50,939 nt of DNA from Enterocloster bolteae (GCA_021772025.1 JAETNT010000028.1:1-50939), one strand, 5' to 3'. Positions 7,437-15,592 are shown, counted from the stretch's first letter. Notes: generated by a model not told the origin, from the sequence alone. Made by a program: numbers and translations.

Positions 7437-7838
7437 ATTTGAGACCATTTCAAAGCTTAAAGTAATTACAGACTTCACCGCTTCCCCCAAAGCCTTTATT
7501 TCTCAATGAGAATCATCAATGTACAATACCGCTGATGCTCATCTTCGCAAAAACTAAAACAAGTATATATTACCATTAAATCGCCAATTGGCGTTAAATG
7601 TTCAGAACTTAATTTCTTTAATATGAATTCTAAAAAATCATATTCCATGCATATTCCCTTCGGTATTAGCAAAACTATATTTGGTCAAATTTCATAAATA
7701 ACTTGGAAATAATTATACAATTAATCTAATTGACATTCAAGATACTTTATACTTTACTCTTGACTCAAGATAAAATCCCATATGGTTTTTGGATTTTATC
7801 CAGCTAAATTTAGAAAAATGTGAGAAGGAGTGAGGGAT
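7437..7838. other. AT-rich intergenic stretch with palindrome and promoter
   Basis: No convincing gene is seen in this 400-base gap. It contains a perfect 12-bp palindrome, CGCCAATTGGCG (7582-7593). A promoter, TTGACA (7730-7735) and TTTACT (7753-7758) with 17-base spacing, faces the truncated lyase gene downstream. The strong AT content fits the edge of an acquired island. Confidence 0.5.
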
Positions 7839-8423
7839 ATGATTTACGATTTTGACCAGGTAGTTGACAGGCGTAATACCCAGTCTCAGAAATGGGACAA
7901 TATGATTCGAATGGGTAATGGAGATACGATTCCCATGTGGATTGCAGATATGGATTTTCCTTGTCCACAGCCGGTTATTGATGCGGTTATGACGAGGGCA
8001 AAGCACCCTATATATGCATATCCAAAGGTTGATGACAGCTTTTACAGTGTCACAGCCCACTGGATTAAGCGCAGATACGGTTGGGAAATGGATCCTTCAT
8101 GGGCAGTGTTTACCGTGGGGATTACGCCGATCTATAATAACCTGATTATTGCATTGACAGAACCGGGAGATAAGATTATTATTCAGCCGTCTGTATATCA
8201 GTGCTTTCCAGAGGCAGTTTTGAATAATGGCCGGGAAATCAGCGCAAATATGCTTCGCTATAGAGATGGAAAGTATACCATGGATTTTGAAGATTTGCAA
8301 AAGCGGGCGGCAGGGGCCAGGAACTATGGAGAATATGGAATTCGAATGTGTTTGGCCCATCCGTTTTCACAAGTTCAGGAAGTTTTTGAGAGATTGGAGA
8401 AGTATGTGTTTCATGTGAGATAG
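7839..8423 (+). pseudogene. MalY/PatB-type PLP lyase with large internal deletion
   Basis: Residues 1-160 match the N-terminal half of MalY/PatB cystathionine beta-lyase-like aminotransferases (MWIADMDFPCPQPV, the TVGITPIYNNLI region, PGDKIIIQPSVYQCF). Then, after DFEDLQKRAAGAR, the protein jumps to the family's extreme C-terminus (EYGIRMCLAHPFSQVQEVF). About 190 residues are missing, including the PLP-binding lysine, so it cannot be an active enzyme of this family. The frame is preserved through the junction near 8320-8335. The ATG at 7839 follows AAGGAG by eight bases; the GTG at 7830 overlaps that site. Confidence 0.8.
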
Positions 8424-8439
8424 GTTTAGTATTTGATTA

Positions 8440-8467
8440 GGGGCATTCAGGGATGGATGCCCCTTTT
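8440..8467 (+). terminator. Rho-independent terminator
   Basis: GGGGCAT (8440-8446) pairs with ATGCCCC (8457-8463), and TTTT follows at once. It ends the transcript of the truncated lyase. Confidence 0.8.
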
Positions 8468-8563
8468 CTGGCAGATGATATTCCATTATCGGTAATGGTA
8501 AGATCGGCAGTCATAAAGGCATCCCCCTCCTACTCGATTTGATATAAACTTTAGAGAATAGAG

Positions 8564-8592
8564 TTTACAATGTAATGACAATGTTGTATAAT
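8564..8592 (+). promoter_or_regulatory. Promoter/operator of the Fic toxin-antitoxin operon
   Basis: TTTACA (8564-8569) and TATAAT (8587-8592) are 17 bases apart. TACAA (8566-8570) and TTGTA (8584-8588) form an inverted repeat across the core promoter, and ACAATGT occurs twice in direct orientation within it. This is where an autoregulating RHH antitoxin would bind. Confidence 0.7.
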
Positions 8593-8622
8593 GAAAGTAC
8601 CAAGTATCGAGGAGGAATGAAT

Positions 8623-8949
8623 ATGGCAAATACATCATTGTTACAAGTCAGAACTTCATCAGAGGATAAAGAGAAGGCATCGGAGATTCTTGAAAAGCTG
8701 GGAACGAATTTATCTGCTGTGGTAAATATGATGATAAAGCAAATCATTCTTACAGAAAGCATTCCATTTGAAGTGAAAATAAACCATTCAGCATATTCGG
8801 CGGCAGAGGCAATCAGGGAAGTGGAAGCGGCTATGGCGTTTGAAGGAATGGATTTGAATGAAGAAGATATCCGGATGCTGCGTGCTTATAAAAGCGGAGA
8901 GGTTTCGGGAGATGAGTTAAGAAGCCAGATATTAAGTGAGGTCAGATAA
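8623..8949 (+). CDS. RelB/DinJ-like RHH antitoxin with VbhA-like C-terminus
   Basis: The 108-residue protein starts at 8623, where AGGAGG lies eight bases upstream; earlier in-frame ATGs overlap the promoter. Residues 1-45 look like a RelB/DinJ ribbon-helix-helix domain (TSLLQVRTSSEDKEKASEIL, then NLSAVVNMMIKQIIL). The C-terminal third (AMAFEGMDLNEEDIRML, then GEVSGDELRSQIL) resembles the VbhA-type Fic antitoxin domain. The inhibitory (S/T)xxxE(G/N) motif appears as AMAFEG, with alanine in place of serine/threonine. It sits one base upstream of a Fic gene, so it is taken as the DNA-binding antitoxin of that pair. Confidence 0.75.
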   Translation: MANTSLLQVRTSSEDKEKASEILEKLGTNLSAVVNMMIKQIILTESIPFEVKINHSAYSAAEAIREVEAAMAFEGMDLNEEDIRMLRAYKSGEVSGDELRSQILSEVR

Positions 8950-8950
8950 A

Positions 8951-9526
8951 ATGTCGGATCGTATATACTGTTATCCGGATTCCGATGTTTTGAAAAACAA
9001 AATGGGAGTTCGGGACTCCGAACAATTGAGCCAGTTGGAAAGACGGCTTACAATGCTGTGATTGTTGGAACTGATAGACAAACCAATCAGGGGAAAGTTC
9101 GATTTGAAACATTTGCAGGCAATTCATAAATATATTTTTCAGGATATATATGAATGGGCAGGGGAAATCAGAAAGGTTGATATCGCAAAAGGAAATATGT
9201 TCTGCAATGTCAGATTCCTGTCAGGCCAAGCAGCAGAAATCTTTGGAAAATTGAAAGAAGAAGATTACCTGCAGGGGTTAGAGGAAGAAGATTTCACACG
9301 GCGGTTGGCATATTATTTTTCAGAAATCAATGCCCTGCATCCCTTCCGCGAAGGAAACGGCAGAAGCCAGCGTGAGTTTATTCGATGCTTAGCGCTGTAT
9401 AATGGGTATGTGGTAAATTTCGCAAATGCGAGTAAAGAAGAGATGATGAAAGCGAGTGAGGATTCCTTGTTATGTGATTATAGAGCGATGGAACAGCTAT
9501 TTAAAAAGTGTATCAGGAGAAAGTAA
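8951..9526 (+). pseudogene. Fic-domain toxin interrupted by one in-frame TGA
   Basis: Read through, the frame gives a 191-residue Fic (AMPylase-type) protein. The N-terminus reads MSDRIYCYPDSDVLKNKMG, and the core IFQDIYEWAGEIRKVD precedes the catalytic HPFREGNGRSQ (HPFx(D/E)GNGR). A single TGA at 9059-9061, between TML and LLELIDKP, breaks it. Homologues usually have arginine there, so CGA to TGA is the simplest change. The rest of the frame is undamaged. The remaining 3' frame could start only at TTG 9062 without a ribosome binding site. It is therefore a probably silenced toxin beside an intact antitoxin. Confidence 0.82.
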
Positions 9527-9694
9527 GGTTAACTTAGGCCAGACGATGGTTGCTTTTAGCTATGGAAATCAGGTATGGTTTTACACGGAGAGCGTTAATT
9601 TTAACTCAGAATATGAATGTCTCCTATTAGGAACGCTGTAATATCAAGGCTTTTCGGAGCCTACACCCACAAAAAAATTTAATCAGAGCTATCA

Positions 9695-10045
9695 ATGTCG
9701 CTGGTGCTTGTTGGGCAGACGGAACTTTGGGAGCAGAAACTGAAGCTGCAGGCATATGAGGCTATAAGGCAGCGTATAGACATGAATATCGTGCTGGGGA
9801 GGCTGGACCGCACGGAGACAGGGAAATATATCGCAGCCCATATGGCGTATGCAGGGGCAGGGAAGGAGATTTTCACTAGCGGTGCAGAAGACGAAGTCTA
9901 TAAAATATCTGCGGGCATCCCGCAGATGATAAACCGTGTATGCGAAAAGGCGCTGATGTATGCCTGCCAGCAGCAGAAGCGGCTTCTGGATGAACACATG
10001 GTGCGTTTTGTGACGGACCATGAGATGCTGAGAGGTGTGGGATGA
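9695..10045 (+). pseudogene. ExeA/TniB-like transposon ATPase, C-terminal fragment
   Basis: The 116-residue frame matches the C-terminal half of ExeA-family AAA ATPases that accompany DDE transposases in Clostridia. It begins at the strand SLVLVGQTEL, then reads LQAYEAIRQRIDM, GKYIAAHMAYAGAG and IPQMINRVCEKAL. The Walker A and B half is absent upstream, so it is truncated and non-functional. It overlaps the following small gene by ATGA, the usual arrangement. Confidence 0.7.
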
Positions 10046-10392
10046 TGGCCTGGCCGGAGGGGCGCATGAAGTTTGTGTGCACCGTGCCGGCACAGGACGG
10101 AGGACGTGGGCAGAGATGGCTGGGGGAGGTCATGGTGAGGAGCCACAGCATGTGCACGGCAGAGCTTCTTATTTATGGAAGGGACAGCTGTATCAATGCG
10201 GTGATCGGGAAATATATGAGTGGCCAGTATATCTGTATACCGGACATTGATGCAGGATGCCCTTTAAGCAGGCTGTCAGATATCTTCTGGAACAGGGAGC
10301 GCCTGTCAGCGCATATGAATGAGGCGGATGCTGTAACCGTTGTGCATGCCCTGCGTGCATTATCCGGGTATACAGGGAGGGACTGGCTTTAA
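10042..10392 (+). CDS. Small transposon-associated protein (DUF6618-like)
   Basis: The product has 116 residues, or 108 if begun at the ATG at 10066 (MKFVCTVPAQDG). Its features (GEVMVRSHSMCTAEL, CIPDIDAGCPLSRLSDIFWN) resemble a small protein family, DUF6618, usually found just after the ExeA-like ATPase of a clostridial transposon. Its role is unknown. Since the ATPase is truncated and no DDE transposase is present, this is a leftover of a decayed element. Confidence 0.6.
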   Translation: MMAWPEGRMKFVCTVPAQDGGRGQRWLGEVMVRSHSMCTAELLIYGRDSCINAVIGKYMSGQYICIPDIDAGCPLSRLSDIFWNRERLSAHMNEADAVTVVHALRALSGYTGRDWL

Positions 10393-10406
10393 AGGGAGAC
10401 AGGACA

Positions 10407-10594
10407 ACTGTACGCAAAATAAATGTTAGGCGAAGTGTGCGGGGGATGGGAACAATTTCATAATGGAGCAGAAAAAGGCAGGCTGTCCGGGATAGACCGG
10501 GCGGCCTGTCTGCGAATTGTGCCTGTTTTGGGAATAATTCCGTGCAGGGATACAAAATACAGCATCTGGAGTTGTCAGATAACTACTGTACGCA
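10407..10594 (+). repeat. Direct repeats and hairpin, probable remnant transposon end
   Basis: ACTGTACGCA occurs at 10407-10416 and again at 10585-10594. Between them a 13-bp stem with a 4-nt bulge forms from 10478-10490 and 10497-10513 around the loop GATAGA. Repeated binding sites downstream of the ExeA-like fragment fit the end of a multi-site DDE transposon. No gene is seen from 10393 to 10749. Confidence 0.45.
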
Positions 10595-10749
10595 GAACAG
10601 ACAGGGCTGTATGGAAAGCTGCCGTAAACCGAGAAAAAATAATTGTGTATACAATTGGTCTGGTGACAGGAAGACGGTCAAGTCTGTGACAGCTCATGAA
10701 GTTATTAACACCATTGCCTCTGGGGAATAGGAAATGGAATAGGCGTTGC

Positions 10750-10924
10750 TCATATCCCAAATTCCCGTGCAAGCTCCGCATCGACCTCATCTGCCGTATA
10801 GGTCCTGCCGGATTTTAAGGATTCCACGCCTTTTGTCAGGACAATCTGGCTGTAGAGCATCTGGATCGCGCTGGAAGGGGAAATGCCGAGCTGGGCAAGG
10901 ATGCCTTCGACGTTTTCTTTTAAG
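10750..10924 (-). pseudogene. RelB/DinJ antitoxin remnant
   Basis: The minus-strand frame reads ENVEGILAQLGISPSSAIQM, YSQIVLTKG, then jumps to SGRTYTADEVDAELAREFGI and a stop. The first part is the RelB/DinJ ribbon-helix-helix region and the second the family's usual C-terminus. The N-terminal strand with its start codon and the middle are missing. No toxin gene remains beside it. Confidence 0.65.
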
Positions 10925-10960
10925 CTTGTAAATTTAAGTAATAGAGGGGGAAAATTTGCT

Positions 10961-11215
10961 ATGTCAAGTGTAAAGGAAACCTTTAAGGGGTTTGGTGGAG
11001 AAATTTTGGAAAGTATTCGTAACAGTCATAGAGAAATTCTTGACGACGCTGTGTTTGAAGAGAGGATTCTTGGAATTGAAAACGCAACAGCGGCAATGAT
11101 TGAGGTAGGCATTGAGAATAGGACGATAATTCAAATGTTGCAGAAATACTGGGATTTACAGCTTAGCGAAGCAACGTCATTTGTGGACAGACAACATGAG
11201 ATTCAGAATATGTGA
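10961..11215 (+). CDS. Hypothetical protein, 84 residues
   Basis: The start at ATG 10961 follows AGGGGG by about ten bases. The protein is acidic and helical, with no cysteine and no membrane segment (SVKETFKGFGGEILESIR near the N-terminus, IQMLQKYWDLQLSEATSFVD near the C-terminus). I do not recognise a family. The upstream extension of the frame belongs to the antisense RelB remnant. It could be the intact tail of a small accessory gene. Confidence 0.5.
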   Translation: MSSVKETFKGFGGEILESIRNSHREILDDAVFEERILGIENATAAMIEVGIENRTIIQMLQKYWDLQLSEATSFVDRQHEIQNM

Positions 11216-11391
11216 CACCATACAGGACAGTTTTGACGGAGTTTTGAGAAAAATTTTCAAAAAGTTTTCCTTGTTCTTTAATACGGAGAAATTTAGAAAA
11301 TGCCAACTTAAATAATTCCTTTATGTAAGTATTGATTTGGATTTTATATAGCGTTAAGATTTCTCGTGGAAAGCCGTCAACAAAAATGCCT

Positions 11392-11422
11392 TTGACTTTA
11401 CCCTTACGGTAAAGTGTATACT
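11392..11422 (+). promoter_or_regulatory. MerR-type promoter with 19-base spacer
   Basis: TTGACT (11392-11397) and TATACT (11417-11422) are 19 bases apart, the long spacing typical of MerR-activated promoters. A perfect dyad, ACTTTACC (11395-11402) and GGTAAAGT (11408-11415), lies in the spacer. It should be bound and twisted by the MerR protein encoded just downstream. Confidence 0.85.
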
Positions 11423-11450
11423 CTAAGAAAGAAAAGGGAGGTGAGTATCA

Positions 11451-12272
11451 GTGCTGTCTATCGGTGAGTTTTCAAAAATATGCAAAGTATCTACCAAAAC
11501 TCTCAGATACTACGCTGAAATAGGGCTTATTCTGCCAAGCGAAATCAACCCGGAAAATGGATATAGATACTATGCTATTGAACAGTTAGAAACTATGCTG
11601 CTTATTATCCGTTTGAAATCATACAATTTCTCATTGGAGGAAATAAAGCAGATTATAGAATCGGCAGAATTGTATGAGGAGAAATTGTATGCTGCCTTAA
11701 CCCAAAAACGGGAAGATATAAAAAAGCAATTACATGAACAGGAAAAGAGTTTGTATCAACTGGAATGCGATATATTGAACCTAAAAAATGGAAAGCCCAT
11801 CATGTCATATTTAGATGATATTGATGTAGAACTTGTAGAGGTTCCAATGATGTGTCTGCTTTATGTCCGCAAAATGGTTCAAGCAGATAATTTTTCCGAT
11901 GAATACAGCATTTGTTTTGGGAAGTTATTAGGCAGGATAAGAAAAGATAATTTAACCATAGCCAATCCCCCAATGGTCTTATTCCACAGCAATGAATTTA
12001 GCTCATTTGGTTTAGATACGGAATTTGCTATCCCCATTGGGGAATATGTAACCGGAACAAGAGATTTTAGGGCGGGGTTATGTTTGAAAACTGTTGTAAA
12101 GGGAAGCTATTCAATTTTATCTTCTGTATATGCAAAACAGACAAAATGGGCAGAGCAGAACGGGTACGAATGTACCGGTGCATTGTTTGAAGTGTACGTA
12201 ACAGACCCCTCTCAAGTTACAGAGGAGGATGAATTGATTACAGAAGTCTATTATCCAATTAGAAAGATATGA
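11451..12272 (+). CDS. MerR-family regulator with GyrI-like effector domain
   Basis: The 273-residue protein has an N-terminal MerR wHTH (LSIGEFSKICKVSTKTLRYY, PENGYRYYAIEQLETM) and a coiled-coil dimerisation helix at about 80-118. A BmrR/GyrI-like ligand domain fills the C-terminal half and ends in the usual EVYYPI. It starts at GTG 11451 with GGGAGGTG upstream. Its own promoter carries the 19-base-spaced operator, so it is autoregulated. Drug-like or amphipathic ligands are typical of the family. The gene 21 bases downstream encodes a serine hydrolase and is probably under the same control. Confidence 0.9.
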   Translation: MLSIGEFSKICKVSTKTLRYYAEIGLILPSEINPENGYRYYAIEQLETMLLIIRLKSYNFSLEEIKQIIESAELYEEKLYAALTQKREDIKKQLHEQEKSLYQLECDILNLKNGKPIMSYLDDIDVELVEVPMMCLLYVRKMVQADNFSDEYSICFGKLLGRIRKDNLTIANPPMVLFHSNEFSSFGLDTEFAIPIGEYVTGTRDFRAGLCLKTVVKGSYSILSSVYAKQTKWAEQNGYECTGALFEVYVTDPSQVTEEDELITEVYYPIRKI

Positions 12273-12293
12273 AACGGAGGTCAATCAAGTAGC

Positions 12294-13271
12294 ATGAAAC
12301 AGGAACAAATAGCGTCTTTAGAAATCAAAATAGAAAAAGAATATGGCAATATAGCCGGAATAATTGTACTTAAAGATGATAATGCTGTTTACGAAAATTA
12401 TTTTAATCAGTGTTCAGAAAGTGACCCCATTCATATTTTTTCAGTAACAAAAAGCGTCATTTCCATCTTGTTCGGAATTGCAATAGATAAAGGCTGCATC
12501 AAAAACCTTGATGAAAGAGTAATTGATTTTTTTCCGAATTATCAAATCAAGAAAAGGGAAAAAACAATACAGCATATTACAATCCGCAACCTGCTTACAA
12601 TGACTGCCCCCTATAAGTATAAATTTAACCCTTATCAAAAATATTTTTCTAGTGGGGATTGGGTAATATCCTCTCTTGACTTTCTGGGTGGGAACGGAAA
12701 AATTGGAAAATTCAAATATGCGCCCATAATCGGAATTGATATTTTATCTGGGATACTTATTAATACTACGGGGAAATCTGTTTTAGAATTTGCACAAGAC
12801 ACCGTTTTTTCTCCGTTGAAAATTTCTGTTGATAAAAATATATATTTTCAAAACAAAGAAGAACAAATGGATTTTTATAAATCAAAAGGTGCAAATGGAT
12901 GGGTTGCCGATCCAAACGGAACAAATACGGCTGGCTGGGGATTATCCCTTACAACTATGGATATGGCAAAATTAGGGCAGTTATATTTGAATGAGGGATA
13001 TTGGAATGGCAGACAGATTATTTCCGATAAATGGATTACCGAGAGTACACAGGTGCAAAGTATTTGGAAAGCACGCCATTTAAAGTACGGGTATTTGTGG
13101 TGGATTATAGATGAGGCAGAACATTCGTATGCAGCTTTAGGTGACGGTGGAAATGCGATATATGTTAATCCTAAAGACAGAATTGTGGTTGCTGTTTCCT
13201 CTTTATTTGTTCCAAGAGTTAAAGACAGGATAGATTTTATAAAAAGAGAGATTGAACCTCTATTTAAGTAA
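12294..13271 (+). CDS. Serine hydrolase, class C beta-lactamase/PBP-like
   Basis: The 325-residue protein has the nucleophile motif SVTK (SxxK, in HIFSVTKSVISILFG). The second motif, normally YxN, reads YAP in KFKYAPIIGID, and a glycine-rich GDGG replaces KTG/HxG. The YLWWI and AALGDGGNAIYVN blocks are typical of EstB-like esterases. No signal peptide is evident, so it is probably cytoplasmic and more likely an esterase or peptidase than a lactamase. It follows the MerR gene in the same operon. Confidence 0.82.
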   Translation: MKQEQIASLEIKIEKEYGNIAGIIVLKDDNAVYENYFNQCSESDPIHIFSVTKSVISILFGIAIDKGCIKNLDERVIDFFPNYQIKKREKTIQHITIRNLLTMTAPYKYKFNPYQKYFSSGDWVISSLDFLGGNGKIGKFKYAPIIGIDILSGILINTTGKSVLEFAQDTVFSPLKISVDKNIYFQNKEEQMDFYKSKGANGWVADPNGTNTAGWGLSLTTMDMAKLGQLYLNEGYWNGRQIISDKWITESTQVQSIWKARHLKYGYLWWIIDEAEHSYAALGDGGNAIYVNPKDRIVVAVSSLFVPRVKDRIDFIKREIEPLFK

Positions 13272-13371
13272 AATTAAGTATATGATAGCCAGATAGCCGC
13301 TGTATGGGTATTTGCCGTAATACCTCCTACTGGGAAGGGGTTGAGTAAAAAGGAGATATTCTGAACAGTTC

Positions 13372-13458
13372 ATGGAGCATATCGAATATGCGTTCTGCAA
13401 GGTTATCTTGCGCCATGAAACGTCTGTTATGGACAGCTACTTTGAAAAGCAGGACAAG
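13372..13458 (+). pseudogene. Sigma-factor-like N-terminal fragment
   Basis: The short frame reads EQFMEHIEYAFCKVILRHE, which resembles the opening of the small sigma-like proteins of clostridial conjugative elements. Past about 13458 the frame runs antisense into the CMD remnant and loses meaning. Identification is weak; it is reported as one piece of the decayed zone 13.3-14.0 kb. Confidence 0.3.
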
Positions 13459-13459
13459 C

Positions 13460-13632
13460 TGCGCTCCTGTAAGGACAGGCCGTTCCGCTCATAGATATCC
13501 TCGAATGCAAATTCAACAATATACTTCCCAAGATCAGGGGAAATTGTTTCCAGTGACTGGATGACTGCTTCGCGCCTTTCCCATGATTTTTTTAAAATTT
13601 TCCATATCTGTATGAAATCTTGTTTTCTCCAT
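13460..13632 (-). pseudogene. Carboxymuconolactone decarboxylase (AhpD-like) remnant
   Basis: From ATG 13632 (AAGGAG upstream on the minus strand) the frame reads MEKTRFHTDMENFKKIMGK. It then shifts to SWERREAVIQSLETISPDLG and YIVEFAFEDIYERNGLSLQER before ending. The shift is explained by loss of 11 bases between two copies of AAATCATGGGA, which would restore IMGKSWERR. The catalytic C-terminal half is missing. The gene was divergent from a MerR regulator whose 3' part survives at 13741-13973. Confidence 0.7.
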
Positions 13633-13740
13633 TTCTTTTCTTCTCCTTGTTTGGTAAAATGGTCTTATGAAACAATTTCTGTTTGATAAGGTATCAATAG
13701 CTGCTGTAAAAAGGATGGTTCTTAGACCATAGTCTAAGTC

Positions 13741-13973
13741 AAGACTTTTTTGAAAAATTTATCCAGCGTCTGAAAGATACCGGAATGCTGCTCCGGGATA
13801 TTAAACATTATTCTAATCTGCGGTATCAGGAAGACGACACGATGGCAGAGCGGATGGAACTGCTGATACAGCACAAAAAATCTGTAGTGGAGGGGAAAAG
13901 AAAATGGACTGAGTAGCTGCAGAATTTGGATGTGAAAATAAGCATATATCAGGAGAGGATAAGCGGAAAATGA
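13741..13973 (+). pseudogene. MerR-family regulator, C-terminal remnant
   Basis: The frame FFEKFIQRLKDTGMLLRDIK, YSNLRYQEDDTMAERMELL, IQHKKSVVEGKRKWTE is the ligand-side helix of a MerR regulator. A TAG then interrupts what would continue as LQNLDVKISIYQERI. The DNA-binding part is lost. The final stop overlaps the next gene by ATGA, showing the original operon link with the hydrolase. Confidence 0.7.
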
Positions 13974-14662
13974 AAAAGTTAAAAATTTCAATAGAAGGTA
14001 TTCCTGCTATTATTTGGGGAGAAGCATCAGAGAAAGTATATATTCATGTTCATGGAAAAATGTCCCGCAAAGAGTATGCCGAGGCTTTTGCGGAAATTGC
14101 AGAGAAAAAAGGTTATCAGACAATTAGCTTTGATTTGCCAGAGCATGGGGAAAGAACAGATAGTAATTATCGGTGTGATATATGGAATGGAATTCATGAT
14201 TTGAATGTGATCGCAGACTATGTATTTTCAAAATGGAATCATGTGTTTCTGTATGCGTGCAGTCTGGGAGTATATTTTAGCCTGCACACTTATTCGGAAA
14301 GGAAAATAGAAAAATGCCTGTTTCAGTCCCCTGTAGTTGATATGGAATATCTGATTCAGCAAATGTTTTTATGGTTTCAGGTTACGGAAGAAAGACTGTG
14401 TATTGAAAAAGAAATACCAACACCTGTTGATATATTGAGATGGGACTATTATCAGTATGTGAAGGAACATCCCATTTGTGATTGGGGTATTCCGACGGCA
14501 ATTCTTTATGGCGGGAAGGATAACATGCAGTCGGCAGAAGTGATTCAGAAGTTTGTGCGGAAGCATCTGTGCGATTTAACGATTTCTCAGGACAGTGAAC
14601 ACGCCTTTATGCAGGATAGGGATAGAAACATTGTTGAAAAGTGGCTGGAGAAGAATATATAG
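13970..14662 (+). CDS. Alpha/beta hydrolase
   Basis: The 230-residue protein has the hydrolase fold: an IHVHGKMS oxyanion-side loop, a nucleophile elbow in LYACSLGVYFS, an acid residue in ILYGGKDNM and a histidine in SEHAFM. The elbow is A-C-S-L-G rather than G-x-S-x-G, as in some small serine hydrolases. No signal peptide is seen. Translation starts inside the end of the broken MerR gene, so its original regulator is gone. Substrate unknown. Confidence 0.8.
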   Translation: MKKLKISIEGIPAIIWGEASEKVYIHVHGKMSRKEYAEAFAEIAEKKGYQTISFDLPEHGERTDSNYRCDIWNGIHDLNVIADYVFSKWNHVFLYACSLGVYFSLHTYSERKIEKCLFQSPVVDMEYLIQQMFLWFQVTEERLCIEKEIPTPVDILRWDYYQYVKEHPICDWGIPTAILYGGKDNMQSAEVIQKFVRKHLCDLTISQDSEHAFMQDRDRNIVEKWLEKNI

Positions 14663-14702
14663 ATTTTGTCTGTATAGAAAAGTGACTGTAAAGGAGAGTA
14701 TT

Positions 14703-15260
14703 ATGGTCAGAAAACACGGAAAAGAGCCATATCATATTATCGTTTTGCATGGTGGACCGGGAGCAGTAGGTTCGGCATTTGGACTCGCCAGATTGATTTT
14801 AAAAGAATTTGGCACCCTTGAACCGATGCAGTCAAAATACACAATTATGGAACTGGAAGAAGAGTTAATGGTAATGGAGAATATCTGTTTCCTGTTGAAT
14901 CAGTTTATTCGTTGCAGCGCATATGAGAATATCATATTCTGTTGGGTAATGCACGAGCAGGGTATTATAGATGAAATTATATCAAAATTGGAAACAGAAG
15001 ATTGTCAGATATATACCATTTCTTTGATATGTGATGTGGATGTTCTAAAGAAACGTCTGCAAAAGGATATAGATGCAGGTATCAGGTCAGAGGATGTGAT
15101 TCAGAGAAGTATTGCCAGAATTGGTTTATATGAAAAGCTGGATACGGAAAAAATAGATGTTTCCCATATAACATCGGAGCAGGCGGCGGAAAGAATTATA
15201 AATGGAGAGAGAAGAAAAACGGATGCAGAAGACAGACCAGCGCAGTGGGAAAACTTATGA
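14703..15260 (+). pseudogene. Chimera: hydrolase N-terminus fused to a nucleotide-kinase-like C-terminus
   Basis: AAGGAG precedes the ATG at 14703 by six bases. The first ~30 residues (HIIVLHGGPGAVGSAFGLAR) are the oxyanion region of a proline-iminopeptidase-like hydrolase. From about residue 60 onward the protein instead looks like the C-terminal half of a shikimate-kinase-like AAA protein: NIIFCWVMHEQGIID, then LKKRLQKDIDAGIRSEDVIQ and EKIDVSHITSEQAAERI. The kinase half lacks its P-loop and the hydrolase half lacks nucleophile and histidine. It is best explained as a deletion fusion of two genes. Confidence 0.65.
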
Positions 15261-15281
15261 ATTGGAGATTTATAAAAAGAA

Positions 15282-15428
15282 TTAGAAAGATACTTGATAG
15301 AAGAGGCGAAGAAGAAAGGTGTGAAGCATATCTCATTAGAGGCAACAGATATGGGAAGGCTTTTGTATGAGCGCTATGGTTTTGTGAGCATGAAAGATGA
15401 GATGGAACTGCCGGAAGACTGTTTGTAG
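15282..15428 (+). pseudogene. GNAT acetyltransferase C-terminal fragment
   Basis: The frame reads LERYLIEEAKKKGVKHISLE, ATDMGRLLYERYGFVSMKDE, then stops, matching the last strand-helix-strand of GNAT enzymes. The acetyl-CoA loop is absent. A short open frame at 15437-15577 (46 residues) follows; I do not recognise it. Confidence 0.6.
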
Positions 15429-15592
15429 AAGTATACATGGACATTATATTGGAATTTCTGGAAGCACCTTATAAGGCTATAGATAAGTTTTCTTATCAGG
15501 AAAAAGAGCTTACATTCCAGGAAAGAGACCAGAAAGGAACGGCTGGCCTTTATTTTTTGTATCAGAAAATACTTTGAGATGGTATAATAAAC

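Noticed and set aside
9059..9061. TGA in fic as a selenocysteine codon
   Set aside because: No bacterial SECIS-like hairpin was evident just after it, homologues have arginine rather than cysteine there, and it is far from the active site.
12294..13271. Serine hydrolase as an antibiotic-resistance beta-lactamase
   Set aside because: No signal peptide is visible, the YxN motif is YAP and the KTG motif is replaced; an EstB-like esterase role is more probable.
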